A DNA stretch of 60,457 bases from Caldilineaceae bacterium SB0664_bin_27. GTDB lineage: Bacteria > Chloroflexota > Anaerolineae > Caldilineales > Caldilineaceae. The stretch is from contig VXRG01000121.1 in the NCBI GenBank assembly GCA_009838625.1, positions 1-60,457 on the forward strand, written 5' to 3'. A model generated the notes under the pieces. It did not search any database. It saw only the letters and a program-made list of their open reading frames with translations, and was not told where the DNA came from. A program made the translations under genes and the position numbers. Shown here in pieces: positions 28,096-37,547 of the stretch (positions within the stretch are counted from its first letter, which is position 1; each line of letters opens with the position of its first letter).

Positions 28096-29478
28096 ACGCG
28101 TCCGCTGTTTCCAGCGCGTCAACGGCCCGCGATTTGTGGAGATGATCAACCCTCTGTCCTTTAACTCCTTAAGCGCCCTCCGCACCTGCCGTTCGGTCAC
28201 TCCAGGACCCAGACCCGCGTGAAGCTCACGGCGCGTCAAACCATCCCGCGTTCTGTCCAGCAGCGCGAGTATCATATCCCGCCGCGCTTCGGGCTCACTC
28301 ATACCGCCAAGGGTTGGCAGCGGAACGAACTGACCGCGCCGGAACCGCACAGTGACAGCACCGCCGTTATCGTCGATCTCCGGGACCGGAAGCCCAGCCC
28401 TGCTCGCCAAGTCTGCCATCTTCAGTGTTCCGCTACCCCACTCCTCAATAATCCCGCGCCGGTAGAAGGTGCGGGCGATCAACGGATTCCACGGCCTCGA
28501 CTCATGTGGCTCGAACAGCTTCTCCGGCGTCAGGCCGAAGTGCAGGGAGCCGGAGGAACTGATTTCCAGCCGGTCGTCGTAGATCGCTATGCCAACCGAG
28601 CCGCTGCCGATGGAGTAATCGCGGTGGCACAGGGCGTTCGCTAGCGCCTCGCGCGTGGCCAGGGGCGGATACAGCGGCTCGTCGATCCGCTCGAAGCGGT
28701 CCTGCTCGAACCGCCCGGCGATGGGCAGTGTGTCGCGCAGGAATCGCTCTGCGCTCGCGAGGAGCGTGAACGCGTTGCCGTTGAATTGGCGATTGTCCAG
28801 GAACTCCATCCGGTCGGTCCCGCGGAAGCGGGCGACGCGCAGCAGGCACTGCGGCATCTCGACCTCCAGCCGCTCCGAACTGCCGAACAGCACCGCCGCC
28901 GCCCGAAGGAGCACCCCGTCACGCAGCAGGTCGGACGGGTCTCCACCTACAGGCTCCTCGAGTCGCCCGCGCCGGACCGCCTCCGCGACCGTCCGCCGAA
29001 TCTCGGCCACGTCGAGATCATCGACTGACCACCTGGCGAGCTGGTTCTCCCAGCGCTGTTCGCTGTGCATCCGCTCGAAGAGCATCCGGTTGTACTCGTC
29101 GGCGGACATTGCCAGAGTGGTGTTCCCGACCCGCCGGTAAGCACTGCCTCGATAGGTATACGGTCTCGACGCGCCTTGGGCCGCGGTCACTATGATGACC
29201 GCCCGGCCGCCGTCCACGGGGGCCCTTTCCACTGTCGGGAACGCCGGAGGCTTGATGCGCTGCAGCTCGGCGCTCAACTCCTCGATGGTGTGCTCGCCGA
29301 CCTGCTGCCCCACCACGGCCCCGGCCGGTGTTACGCCGAACAACACCTGCCCGCCGTCCTGGTTCAGGAAGGCGCACACCGTCATGGCCGCCTCCCGCCG
29401 CGCGCCTGTGGTGCCCTTGAACTCCAGCGTCTCGGACTCGCCGGAGGCAGTCATCGCTGCGAGGTGGTTGACTGCCAT
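28093..29478 (-). CDS. AlbA_2/Schlafen-type ATP-binding protein with C-terminal winged helix
   Basis: Protein of 461 residues. The N-terminus has an AlbA_2 (Schlafen-like) domain: [10 protein letters not shown], then [14 protein letters not shown] histidine-kinase-like ATP-binding domain follows ([20 protein letters not shown], later [10 protein letters not shown]). A C-terminal winged-helix segment ([19 protein letters not shown]) closes it. Proteins of this architecture are frequent inside type I restriction loci and are annotated as putative transcriptional regulators or RecG-like. The ATG at 29478 follows AAGGGG and overlaps the hepT TGA by one base, so it is coupled to hepT. Its role in the island is unproven. 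Confidence 0.85.
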   Translation of the reverse strand: MAVNHLAAMTASGESETLEFKGTTGARREAAMTVCAFLNQDGGQVLFGVTPAGAVVGQQVGEHTIEELSAELQRIKPPAFPTVERAPVDGGRAVIIVTAAQGASRPYTYRGSAYRRVGNTTLAMSADEYNRMLFERMHSEQRWENQLARWSVDDLDVAEIRRTVAEAVRRGRLEEPVGGDPSDLLRDGVLLRAAAVLFGSSERLEVEMPQCLLRVARFRGTDRMEFLDNRQFNGNAFTLLASAERFLRDTLPIAGRFEQDRFERIDEPLYPPLATREALANALCHRDYSIGSGSVGIAIYDDRLEISSSGSLHFGLTPEKLFEPHESRPWNPLIARTFYRRGIIEEWGSGTLKMADLASRAGLPVPEIDDNGGAVTVRFRRGQFVPLPTLGGMSEPEARRDMILALLDRTRDGLTRRELHAGLGPGVTERQVRRALKELKDRGLIISTNRGPLTRWKQRTR

Positions 29479-29900
29479 CAAATCCCCTTACCCAGAATCA
29501 ATTCGCTTTCGGTTACGTTGAATTCAGTCATGCCTGGAATCAGGGGATACAAACCACTCCAATTGTGTCGATGGCGGCAGACCGCCCGCTTTGCGAACAG
29601 AGCTGGCAAATCTTCCTGAACCGTATTCCAGACGATATCGAGGTTGATACTGAAATAGGCGTGGACAAGCCGGTTTCGCATTGCGACAATCCTGGGCCAG
29701 GGAATACTTGCCAGTTCGCTACGGGTCGATTCGCTTATCTGGGCCGCGGCTTCCCCTACGATTTCGATAGATTTGACCAGAGACAGAAGCAACTGGCGAA
29801 CAGAATCCAGATCGACACGGACGCGACCGTGGGCAAACAACACGGCCTCACGCGCCGCCTCGATCATGTGGCGTAGGCGGACTTCATCATGCGCCCGCAT
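29478..29900 (-). CDS. hepT: HepT-like ribonuclease toxin (DUF86)
   Basis: Protein of 140 residues of the HEPN family, with the RNase motif Rx4HxY as RNRLVHAY (about residues 82-89) in a four-helix bundle. HepT toxins cut RNA and are neutralised by the nucleotidyltransferase MntA, which AMPylates the Tyr of the motif. The ATG at 29900 was chosen because the upstream frame to 30032 is shared with the mntA remnant. HepT is intact while the mntA gene just upstream is broken. It overlaps the broken mntA by 14 bases and the AlbA_2 gene by one base. Confidence 0.85.
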   Translation of the reverse strand: MRAHDEVRLRHMIEAAREAVLFAHGRVRVDLDSVRQLLLSLVKSIEIVGEAAAQISESTRSELASIPWPRIVAMRNRLVHAYFSINLDIVWNTVQEDLPALFAKRAVCRHRHNWSGLYPLIPGMTEFNVTESELILGKGI

Positions 29901-30173
29901 ACTGGACTTCCGCCCTGTCCAGAACATCCTGCCGGAAGTAGGGACTGAGAGCCTCGGCAGTTCAAAGATCGACTTTACACCCCGCGAACAGTTCAGACAG
30001 TCCGATTTCCATGCCGGCATAGGTGTCGCCATTTGGCGCTACCTCCTCCCATACCCGCGAATAGTTCCGACAGTTCGGTTTCCATGCCGACGACGCCCAG
30101 AAGGCTGGGAATGCGGTCTGGTTCGAAATCGACGAGCAGATCGATATCGATGTCCGATCCAAAGTCATCTTAC
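29887..30173 (-). pseudogene. mntA: Degenerate mntA-type nucleotidyltransferase antitoxin gene
   Basis: Reading the minus strand gives the nucleotidyltransferase core DDFGSDIDIDLLVDFEPD, then GVVGMETELSELFAG; the frame is then lost. A second, diverged copy (GMEIGLSELFAG) lies 73 bases on, in a new frame, and continues as CKVDL, stop, TAEALSPYFRQDVLDRAEV and ends inside the hepT start. So the gene has a partial duplication of non-triplet length and an in-frame TGA at 29962-29964 where CGA (Arg) is expected. The N-terminal part before DDFG is also stopped (TAA). It probably makes no functional antitoxin. Confidence 0.8.
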
Positions 30174-30260
30174 AGCTCTGAGTCGCAGATAGCAGCCGCC
30201 TGACGCCGTGCTACTGACAGTAGGCAGCGAACAAGACCTAAGGTGCTCACCTCTCCAGGT

Positions 30261-33200
30261 TCACTGGCGCCGCTCCCGGAGCGCTCGGATTTGTCTCAAG
30301 GCTTTATGGACGGGAGGGTCTGACACCCCGGGTGGGATGATGGGATCGTCGTCTTCACTTAAGACGGAGATATCAGGGTCGTTGTCACCTATCTGCCAGG
30401 CTTTGCGTATATCCAGTTGCCACTTAGCGATAGCGAGTTGTCGGGAAGGTACACCTACTATCTGCTTGCTTGTACTCAACAACACCGGAGCGAGGAAAAA
30501 GCTTCCCGCCTCTCTGTAGGCTGTGATGAAATTGTCCAGATTCATCGAAGAGGGAGGCGACATTCGATTAACTCGTGAAATCACCGTAAAGGCTTTCTTG
30601 CCGGTTTCCGCCATATGGCGAAAATTTGGCCCTACGGCAACCGCGTAATCGGCAGGCTTTCGTTCGGAAAGTCCAGTGATGATAACCACTCTTATCATAT
30701 TGTCTTCATCTATGTTGCCCCACCGGCCCTTCCAAGCTCTGAAGATTTCATTTCCGGCTTCTCCGTCTTCGAATCCTATGGCAAGGATTGGTGGGTTGCC
30801 AGGATCGAGACTCCTTTCAAAAACAGTCCCTCGCCATAGAGCTCGATTCCACAAGTGCGTGTCAATCGGCGTAAGTACGCGCTGATCTGTATGTTTCAGG
30901 TGTTCTCTTTCAAACAGGCTGGCAGGTGGTGAGTCGCTGCTGAATTTCACAGATTCCATCGAATTACTTTCACTTGCGGTCTTCTCCGTCCTCCATGGCC
31001 TATCTCGAAGCACTTCGTAGTTTTGGTCATCTTGCTTTATCCAATCTGACAATTTTACCTCTACTGGTTCACCAAAGAGACTTCTGGTAAGTGCCAGGCT
31101 ATTACCAGAGGTCAGAGCACGTGAAAATCCGCGTTCCTTGCCAATTGCCTGTTCAGCCCAACCTTCCGGTGCACGTATCATAAGCATGGAACAAGCGATC
31201 TGCAGGAGAGTCTCTCTGAGCCACTCCATAAAGTCTTGACGTTCTGCGGCTGTTTTGAAACATATATCAGCCGGGTGCGTGATCAGAATTGAACCACTAT
31301 CGTTATCGGGAAATATGATCTGTGGGGTGCCGTGCAATTGTGCAGACGGTGAAACGACTATGGTTACACGCTCGCGATACGGGAATGCCTCTCGATCATC
31401 ACAAGTGGACAAGAACGCCTCCAAAGTACTGAGGAGGGATTCGGCGATACCAAACGATACTTCGTTATTGGGCGTTTCGATAACGATTTCCGATCCGAGG
31501 ATAGTTGACCTCAGTGTGCTGGTCTTCCCATCTACTAACGTGGGTTGAAAAGGAATGTCTTCGGCAGCAGGCTGATCCTGCCACAATTCAAAGAAGCTTT
31601 GCGCAGTCTCCGCATCTCTGCAATCTTCAAGGAACTCTTCTTCACGCAGAACATGCTCATGGCCAAGGACGAATAGCAACGCAATCCGAGCGAGGTCGAG
31701 CCCTAACTCTTGTAAAGTGTTGGGCAGGCGCGTCACGTTTGAGAGTGCGTCCATGGGGAGATTGAGAAAGTGGATACCGAGCACGCCTTCTTGTATTGTT
31801 CTTTCCTCGTCAAAGACCTCCAACCGATCTTCAGGCAGGTCGAGTTGTGCGGCAACCAGATTCGAAAAGGATATCGCTTTCAGGATATGGGGGAGACGTC
31901 CCAACTTAAGTTCGAGCCACACAAGCCACCTAAGAGCCATCAGTGTTGAAGGAGTCAACTGCCCTTGTTCCTTAAATGCCTCTAAAGCAAGGTCAGAAGC
32001 CGCCAGCGCCTTATTCCGAGCAGCCCACAGAAGTCCTACGCGTTCAAAGGCATGACTAATGCCGAGAAGCGTCATCCACAGTTCTCTTCGATATTCTCTC
32101 TTAATCAGTAATTCCTCAGCACGGCCGAACAGTTGAATTGACTCGTAAGGCTTTCTCTTTTCCAGCTTTTGACTGGCGCGTCTAAAATAGGCCGTACCCG
32201 CTTCACCCTCTCCACGTCGCTTACTCATGGTATCTACTATCTTTTCGTAAAACACATCGAATGCGGGACTGTCAATAAAATCGCCAAATTCTTGGGCGAG
32301 GTCAAACAGATACTCTACCGAATATGCTCCTAGCCCTTCTGACCGATCAACAATTTTTGAAAGATTGCGCCAACCCTCTTCAGCCTCTGTTGATTTCCCG
32401 GAGTGGTAAGCCAGCATTGTCCGCATCAATGTCAGGCTAGTTCGTGCCTGAAGGGCGTTGTTAGGCCGTCTGGATTCGTCCGCTAGGTTCGCCAGCATAG
32501 CCTCCAATCGCTGTGAGCGGGATTCGAACCGGGTATCCTGGATTTGATCCACTAAAGATGGCAGGAGCGTCCAGAGGGTGTAGAGAAGATCTACGTCGGA
32601 GGCCTGATCGGATTTCTTGGCGCGTCGCTCTACAATATCGTAGAGTTGATCAAATTCCGTATAGTCCTCGTACCACCAATAGACTGTCCAAGCCTGACTG
32701 TATGCAATGCGCAATCGCTGCCGATTATGGTCCAGCTCGCGTGCCAGTCGATCCGCCTGTAAGAATCGTGCTTCTACCTCGCTACGAGAGCGCTCCAGCC
32801 CCCTGGCCAATAGGGCGCTTCGTAGGCAGTCCTCGACCAATTGATAGCGCGCACTTTGATAGCGCGATGGGTCGGCGACCTGCATATCCAGCTTCTCAAG
32901 CTCTTCAAGCCTTGCTGTGTCCCGAGGGCCTGGGCGGGCCTTCTTTTCTCTACTTACATTTCCAATGTCCAGCGCCGCGAAGTAGCTGTCCCGTTGCTGA
33001 TGGTCGGCGTCGTAAACCTTCTCAACGATCCAAGAGCGGTCAACGATGTGAACAGGAATGCCTGTTTCCTTGGAGAGGGAGTCCTCTTCGTCTGCCCGTT
33101 TCTTGTCACTCACATATTGATTTGAAAAAAAATATATGCGCTTGTAAGCGCGGCCAGTGGACAAGATTTTCTTGACGTCGTTCTTGACCTTCGACTTCCA

Positions 33201-33632
33201 CTCACTCTTGGCACTAAAAGCGAAAGCCCACCGCTCCTTTCCAGCCGATGGTGTACCGATCCACCATCGTTCAACGATCTCTTCAGCAACAGGATAGGTT
33301 TCGGAATCAACTTTGCTGTCACCTCCACCTGTGGGCCCAGTCTGTGGGCGCAGGTTCGGACATATTTCTCTTTCCGCCAACTTCCGACAAAAGTGTTCGA
33401 ATTGGAATTCCTGTTTGCGACTGGTTAGCGTTTCCAAATGATATTCGAAATGTTCTTTCGAGACTTGGGGGAACTCCCGGTAACTCGAATCAGAAAAAAG
33501 ATTCGGGCGACGATTTCGCATCCACTCACTAGGCGTGAGCTTATTCGGACGGGCAGGGTCCTGACTGTCGGTCTCACATCGGGAGTCAATTTGGGCATCA
33601 GATCCTGAATTTCTATAGTTCTCTTCACTCAT
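30261..33632 (-). CDS. Putative PD-(D/E)XK nuclease with long helical TPR-like region (unknown defence protein)
   Basis: Protein of 1123 residues, not recognised as a named family. Residues about 75-215 resemble a restriction-endonuclease-like fold: FQFEHFCRKLAE, GPTGGGDSKVDSETYP (D105, D109, E111) and WAFAFSAK (K142), which fit a PD...SxK active site. From about 240 to 650 there are helical repeats of TPR-like type. The C-terminal 450 residues are mixed alpha/beta with no motif I can assign. Its ATG overlaps the hsdS end by 8 bases (ATGAGTGA), so it is made with the restriction system. One hand-counted 60-base line is about 43% GC, against about 60% in a housekeeping line, which suggests recent transfer. 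No TM or signal peptide. Confidence 0.75.
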   Translation of the reverse strand: MSEENYRNSGSDAQIDSRCETDSQDPARPNKLTPSEWMRNRRPNLFSDSSYREFPQVSKEHFEYHLETLTSRKQEFQFEHFCRKLAEREICPNLRPQTGPTGGGDSKVDSETYPVAEEIVERWWIGTPSAGKERWAFAFSAKSEWKSKVKNDVKKILSTGRAYKRIYFFSNQYVSDKKRADEEDSLSKETGIPVHIVDRSWIVEKVYDADHQQRDSYFAALDIGNVSREKKARPGPRDTARLEELEKLDMQVADPSRYQSARYQLVEDCLRSALLARGLERSRSEVEARFLQADRLARELDHNRQRLRIAYSQAWTVYWWYEDYTEFDQLYDIVERRAKKSDQASDVDLLYTLWTLLPSLVDQIQDTRFESRSQRLEAMLANLADESRRPNNALQARTSLTLMRTMLAYHSGKSTEAEEGWRNLSKIVDRSEGLGAYSVEYLFDLAQEFGDFIDSPAFDVFYEKIVDTMSKRRGEGEAGTAYFRRASQKLEKRKPYESIQLFGRAEELLIKREYRRELWMTLLGISHAFERVGLLWAARNKALAASDLALEAFKEQGQLTPSTLMALRWLVWLELKLGRLPHILKAISFSNLVAAQLDLPEDRLEVFDEERTIQEGVLGIHFLNLPMDALSNVTRLPNTLQELGLDLARIALLFVLGHEHVLREEEFLEDCRDAETAQSFFELWQDQPAAEDIPFQPTLVDGKTSTLRSTILGSEIVIETPNNEVSFGIAESLLSTLEAFLSTCDDREAFPYRERVTIVVSPSAQLHGTPQIIFPDNDSGSILITHPADICFKTAAERQDFMEWLRETLLQIACSMLMIRAPEGWAEQAIGKERGFSRALTSGNSLALTRSLFGEPVEVKLSDWIKQDDQNYEVLRDRPWRTEKTASESNSMESVKFSSDSPPASLFEREHLKHTDQRVLTPIDTHLWNRALWRGTVFERSLDPGNPPILAIGFEDGEAGNEIFRAWKGRWGNIDEDNMIRVVIITGLSERKPADYAVAVGPNFRHMAETGKKAFTVISRVNRMSPPSSMNLDNFITAYREAGSFFLAPVLLSTSKQIVGVPSRQLAIAKWQLDIRKAWQIGDNDPDISVLSEDDDPIIPPGVSDPPVHKALRQIRALRERRQ

Positions 33633-34959
33633 TTGTCGTATCTATTCCTGTCGTAGTGTCCGCTATTGCGGACGGCAAAGGGGGCAAATCCAATCCAGAG
33701 ACGCTGATCTCGCCCGTCATCAGCTTATGCAGCAGCACCTTGAACAGATCGTCAAGGACAGCACATTTCTTGCGATGCAGGTCGATTTTGCGGTCAATAG
33801 CGTCGAAAATGGCAACGATTTCGCGCTGTTCTTCAAGTGTCGCAGGAGTAGGTAAACGCAATGACTTTAACACTGGAGCGGTGATTGTCTTGATTGTGGT
33901 TTGCGGAGAGGCCATTTTCAACGCCCTGTTGAATCGTTCAGAAATAAGGACTGATTTAAAAAACTCCGGCAATACCCTTTGTCTTTTTGGGGCGAGACGA
34001 ATAAGATTGGCAGTTATTACGGCTCCAACATGGATATCCCGGGCAATTCCGATCTTTCCCATCGTTCCCCGGACTGACATAACGATGTCACCTGTCTCAA
34101 GTCGGACCTTTGGAAATCGGGACGCCGTCTCAGAATCGATAAAGCGAAATTGAGACAAATCGCTCTCGATCTCGCCAGTTTCTCTGAGCAACTCCCCTCG
34201 CACCTCTGGTACGCCGCTATCTACATAGTCAATTTTGTAATAGCTGGGATATCGATACACAACATTGGTCAGTGCTGCAATTGATTGAGCCTCCCAATTC
34301 TCCGGCATCGGGCCGATCTCGGTTTCCTTCTGCGCTTCGTTGTTAAGGCCGCTGGTGAACAATTGTTGCATTGTGGCACGTTTGAGAGAGGTCGTTACTT
34401 CTGCCGCTTCTGCCTCGAGCGCGATAAAGTCCTGAATAACCTCCAGCGTGTCTGATATGGCACGCTGTTCTTCTAGTGCAAATTCGGGGAATGGAAGATC
34501 GAGCAGCACCTCAGGAGGCACGCGCTGTCGCCCGGTACTACCTTCCATTCGCTCGGCAACGTAGTGTCGGATATCCGGATGCAATAGGTAAAAGAACAGG
34601 AGTCGTCGATCATGTCCCTTATGGCGCGGCCGAAGTGGAATAACTTCCGTCGTCGCGAAACCAAACGGAGTAGGCACCTCTGTCGCTAAGGCTTGCTTAC
34701 CATTTTCAAAAGAAGGGGTAATCTTCGCCACAAGAATATCGCCGCGTTCGAAATAAGTGCCACTTCTGATCTGAGCTGTAGCCTTCATCGTGAAGTCAGG
34801 TGAATACCTGCCGCCTTGCGGAATAGCTGCCATCGGCACGAACGGGACCGCTTCCAATGACGATATATCAAGTGCGCGTGGTTTCTTTGTAATTTCGTAA
34901 GCTTCGCCTACTTGCATCCAGCGACGACGCTCAGTCAGTTTGGCGTCAAACAGGCTCAT
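33625..34959 (-). CDS. hsdS: Type I restriction enzyme, specificity subunit S
   Basis: DNA-recognition subunit of 444 residues with two target-recognition domains, each followed by a conserved helix. The first repeat centres on [18 protein letters not shown], the second on [15 protein letters not shown]; the conserved helices are [20 protein letters not shown] and [19 protein letters not shown]. The ATG at 34959 was chosen because GAGGGA lies about 8 bases upstream; a start at 35019 would overlap hsdM by 74 bases. It overlaps hsdM by 14 bases and the nuclease-like gene by 8. The target sequence cannot be predicted. Confidence 0.93.
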   Translation of the reverse strand: MSLFDAKLTERRRWMQVGEAYEITKKPRALDISSLEAVPFVPMAAIPQGGRYSPDFTMKATAQIRSGTYFERGDILVAKITPSFENGKQALATEVPTPFGFATTEVIPLRPRHKGHDRRLLFFYLLHPDIRHYVAERMEGSTGRQRVPPEVLLDLPFPEFALEEQRAISDTLEVIQDFIALEAEAAEVTTSLKRATMQQLFTSGLNNEAQKETEIGPMPENWEAQSIAALTNVVYRYPSYYKIDYVDSGVPEVRGELLRETGEIESDLSQFRFIDSETASRFPKVRLETGDIVMSVRGTMGKIGIARDIHVGAVITANLIRLAPKRQRVLPEFFKSVLISERFNRALKMASPQTTIKTITAPVLKSLRLPTPATLEEQREIVAIFDAIDRKIDLHRKKCAVLDDLFKVLLHKLMTGEISVSGLDLPPLPSAIADTTTGIDTTNE

Positions 34960-36796
34960 CAGCGATTCCCTCAAGAAGCTTCGACAAGGACGAAGAGAGC
35001 GCATGCGCCTCATTGTCAAGAGCTATAAGCTCAGTGAGTAGTGTACTTACTGAGGCGAACTCTGCCGAGCTTTCTTGCCCCACCCACCGGCTCGGACTCA
35101 GATTGTAGTCGGCCTCCTCCGCTTGATCCCGCGTAATGACCGCAACCTCCCCCTCGACCGGTTCACCTTTCACAAAGGCTGCGGCCACCGGGGGGATATC
35201 CTCTTCCGGGATGTAGTTCTTGGGGCGGCCCTTCTTCACCCGCGCGCTGGCGTTGACCAGCACAATCTTGTCTTTCCGGTCCGCGGGCTTGCGCTTCGAC
35301 AGGACCACGATCACGCCGGCCGCCGTGGTGTTGTAAAACAGGTTGTCGGGCAAAAGGATCACACCGTCAATCAGGTCACGCTCCACGAACCATTTACGGA
35401 TATTGCGCTCCCTGTCCTCGTGTTTGCTGCCCGAGCCACGCGTCATGGCGCCGGTGTCGAGCACCACGGCAGCGCGCCCGCGTTCGTTGAGACAGGCGAG
35501 CGTATGCTGGAGCCATGCCCAGTCCCCTTTGCCGGTCGTAATGCCGCCCTGGGTGCGGAAGCGGTCGAATGGGTCGCTGGCAAAAAGCTCAGGGTCGAAA
35601 GGCTGGTTCCACATCGGATTGGCGACAACGATATCAAAGGTGCGGATCTTGCTGTCCGCGGTCTTGAACTTCGGGTTGATCATCGTGTCGCCGCGCTGTA
35701 CATCGGCCTCCATGTCATGGATGATGGCGTTCATACGGGCAACGGCGTAACTCTCGGCTTGCAACTCCTGGCCGTACAGTTTCAGCGGTAGCCGGCTCGT
35801 GGGGTCGCGTTCCTGGGCGACGAGCTGCAGCTTGATGAGCAGCCCCGCCGAGCCGCAGGCATAGTCATGGCACTCCTCACCAGGTTTCGGGCGCATGATG
35901 TGGGCCATCAAAAAGCCGACCTCGGTCGGCGTGAAGAACTCGCCGGCACTCTGGCCGGAGCCTTCTGCGAACTTGCGCAGCAGATACTCGTAGGCGCGGC
36001 CCAGGAAGTCCGGCTGAACATCAGCAAGCCCGACTCGATAACGCGGATCGGAGAAGGTCTCCACGACGGCGGCAAGCCTGGCCGGATTGACGTCGCGTTC
36101 ACCGTTGCGTTCGGCCGCGAAGTCGACCAGGTCAATGACGCCGGAAAGGGATGGATTGTGCCGGACCACGGCGCGCACGGCTGTTGTCAGACGCTCGCCA
36201 ATATCCCTGGGCCGCGTGCTCCGTCCCCGGTCGTCAAGCGGCCAGTCGTACTCCTGGCGCTCGCTGATGACCGCCCAGCGGGCCTCGGGCGGCAGATAGA
36301 AACGCAGCAGATCGGGGTCGTTCTCGGCGATCTCCAGAGCGATATCCTGGTCGCCGTACTCCTCGCCGAGTCGCTCAATCTCATCGTCGAAGACGTCCGA
36401 AAGCCGCTTGAGAAAGAGGAGAGGAAGCAGGTAATCCTTAAACTTGGCCGCGTCCTTTTCCCCGCGAATGGAGCAGGCCGCGTCCCACAGCATCTGCTCC
36501 ATGGTCTTCGTTGAAGGCGTCGCCGTGCTCTTGCCGCGCCGGCGCCGGGTTACGCCGGCGGCCGCATCAACAGGTTCTGCAGCAACCGCTTCGGCGTCGA
36601 TGCCCATATCGGCGGCCAGCGCCGCGATTGCCTCCTGCGCCGCCTTCTGGGGCCTAGATGCGCCCCCTTCCCAACGGTTGACGGTGGCGAAGGAGACGCC
36701 GAGCCGCTCTGCCAGTTGTTCTTGCGTGAGGTCAAGGTTGGCGCGAATTGCATGGAGGGTGGCTGGGATATCGTAAATTTTTGTTATGTTTGTCAT
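34946..36796 (-). CDS. hsdM: Type I DNA methyltransferase subunit M with N-terminal XRE-type HTH
   Basis: Protein of 616 residues. Residues 10-55 form an XRE helix-turn-helix ([20 protein letters not shown], then RWEGG), followed by a basic linker RRRRGK. From about 98 the HsdM helical domain leads to the N6-adenine methylase with FFTP (287-290), motif [11 protein letters not shown] (311-320) and motif IV NPMW (393-396). HsdM normally has DPxCGSGG and NPPF, so both motifs differ slightly. The ATG at 36796 is preceded by a well-formed promoter that would start the RNA at this A. A longer frame to 36886 crosses that promoter and was rejected. It is the first gene of the island. Confidence 0.93.
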   Translation of the reverse strand: MTNITKIYDIPATLHAIRANLDLTQEQLAERLGVSFATVNRWEGGASRPQKAAQEAIAALAADMGIDAEAVAAEPVDAAAGVTRRRRGKSTATPSTKTMEQMLWDAACSIRGEKDAAKFKDYLLPLLFLKRLSDVFDDEIERLGEEYGDQDIALEIAENDPDLLRFYLPPEARWAVISERQEYDWPLDDRGRSTRPRDIGERLTTAVRAVVRHNPSLSGVIDLVDFAAERNGERDVNPARLAAVVETFSDPRYRVGLADVQPDFLGRAYEYLLRKFAEGSGQSAGEFFTPTEVGFLMAHIMRPKPGEECHDYACGSAGLLIKLQLVAQERDPTSRLPLKLYGQELQAESYAVARMNAIIHDMEADVQRGDTMINPKFKTADSKIRTFDIVVANPMWNQPFDPELFASDPFDRFRTQGGITTGKGDWAWLQHTLACLNERGRAAVVLDTGAMTRGSGSKHEDRERNIRKWFVERDLIDGVILLPDNLFYNTTAAGVIVVLSKRKPADRKDKIVLVNASARVKKGRPKNYIPEEDIPPVAAAFVKGEPVEGEVAVITRDQAEEADYNLSPSRWVGQESSAEFASVSTLLTELIALDNEAHALSSSLSKLLEGIADEPV

Positions 36797-36831
36797 ATTT
36801 GCAATATAACATAGCTGGTGTTTCCCGTCAA
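36783..36831 (-). promoter_or_regulatory. Leaderless hsdM promoter with overlapping inverted-repeat operator
   Basis: Minus strand: -35 TTGACG (36831-36826), 17-base spacer, -10 TATATT (36808-36803). Seven bases on is the A of the ATG (36796), so the message is probably leaderless. An inverted repeat (arms GTTATATT and AACATAAC, one mismatch, 36783-36810) covers the -10 and the start codon, a good position for repression, perhaps by the HTH of HsdM itself. Confidence 0.65.
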
Positions 36832-37254
36832 ATTCTTCATATCGCGGATCTCTTCTTTTGGCTCCGGCATCGCCACTGCCCCGCAAGCTAATCAGGTCCT
36901 GATGACTTTCTTTTCACAATGTATCACAGCACAACTGCCCGGCACCCATGAGTGCATCCTGCAACAAAAGGACCCACTGTGCTAGGTTTGCAAAGCGTGT
37001 GCATTCCGGGATCTGAGGGCGACCAAACCAGCGACTCATCAGTTCCGGCAGTTCTGGATCGAGGCTCCCAGAATCCACCTCTCGTGGGAATGCTCTCCCT
37101 TGTGATGGGTGCAGGACAAAATGGGGGTGAGATATACTAATAGGCAAGGAATAGAGTGTTAGGGAAAGCGAGTCACAGTTTCCGGAAAACCAAGTGATGA
37201 CGCAAAGCCGTACCAGGAAAAGGAAGTGAGACGAATTATTGAGGAGGTCGAACG
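36832..37254. other. 423-base region between hsdM promoter and the HicB-like gene
   Basis: It contains a minus-strand open frame at 36914-37147 whose second half (RWFGRPQIPECTRFANLAQW) reads like genuine protein and ends with GAGQLCCDTL, but it has no ribosome site. It may be a remnant of a lost gene. On the plus strand, codons ending RRIIEEVER overlap the HicB-like start as ATGA but have no start codon. Neither is called as a gene. Confidence 0.4.
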
Positions 37255-37446
37255 ATGACCGAAAACCCGAATTGCGGCGGGGTCGTCGAATGGTCGGATG
37301 AAGACCAATGTTATGTGGGTTCTTACCCTGGAATCATAGGTCCCTGCTGTCATGGGGACGATAGAGACCAGGTCTTCTTACAGTTACGTCAAATCGTCGA
37401 TGAGTGGCTGGAATTCGAAGAGGAGGACCGGGAGAAAGGTCCTTAA
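37255..37446 (+). CDS. HicB-like antitoxin (orphan)
   Basis: Protein of 63 residues with a HicB-type partial RNase-H fold: GGVVEWSDEDQCYVGSYPG, then GDDRDQVFLQLRQIVDEWLE. HicB normally neutralises the small RNase HicA encoded next to it. No HicA (GSHxxY-type) gene is seen on either side. It lacks a C-terminal DNA-binding domain. A strong GAGGAGG lies 8 bases before the ATG. Directly upstream is a start-less open frame ending RRIIEEVER that overlaps as ATGA, perhaps the remnant of a partner. Confidence 0.65.
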   Translation: MTENPNCGGVVEWSDEDQCYVGSYPGIIGPCCHGDDRDQVFLQLRQIVDEWLEFEEEDREKGP

Positions 37447-37547
37447 GGCAAAGTATGGTTGGCCCCAAGAAGCGGGAATTACATACATAAGTATGCCAGC
37501 GGTGGAACAGTCAGGCGGTTATTGAGGGCCGGCTGGCGTCCGGCTTT

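Noticed and set aside
32513..33175. A 220-codon plus-strand frame within the nuclease-like gene
   Set aside because: It is antisense to an 1123-codon frame that overlaps hsdS in operon fashion. The frame shows no family features and has no ribosome site.
24721..36796. Insertion sequence or integrase at the island borders
   Set aside because: No transposase, integrase or matching terminal repeats are seen on either side. The nearest tRNA genes are 4 kb away, so tRNA-linked integration is not supported.
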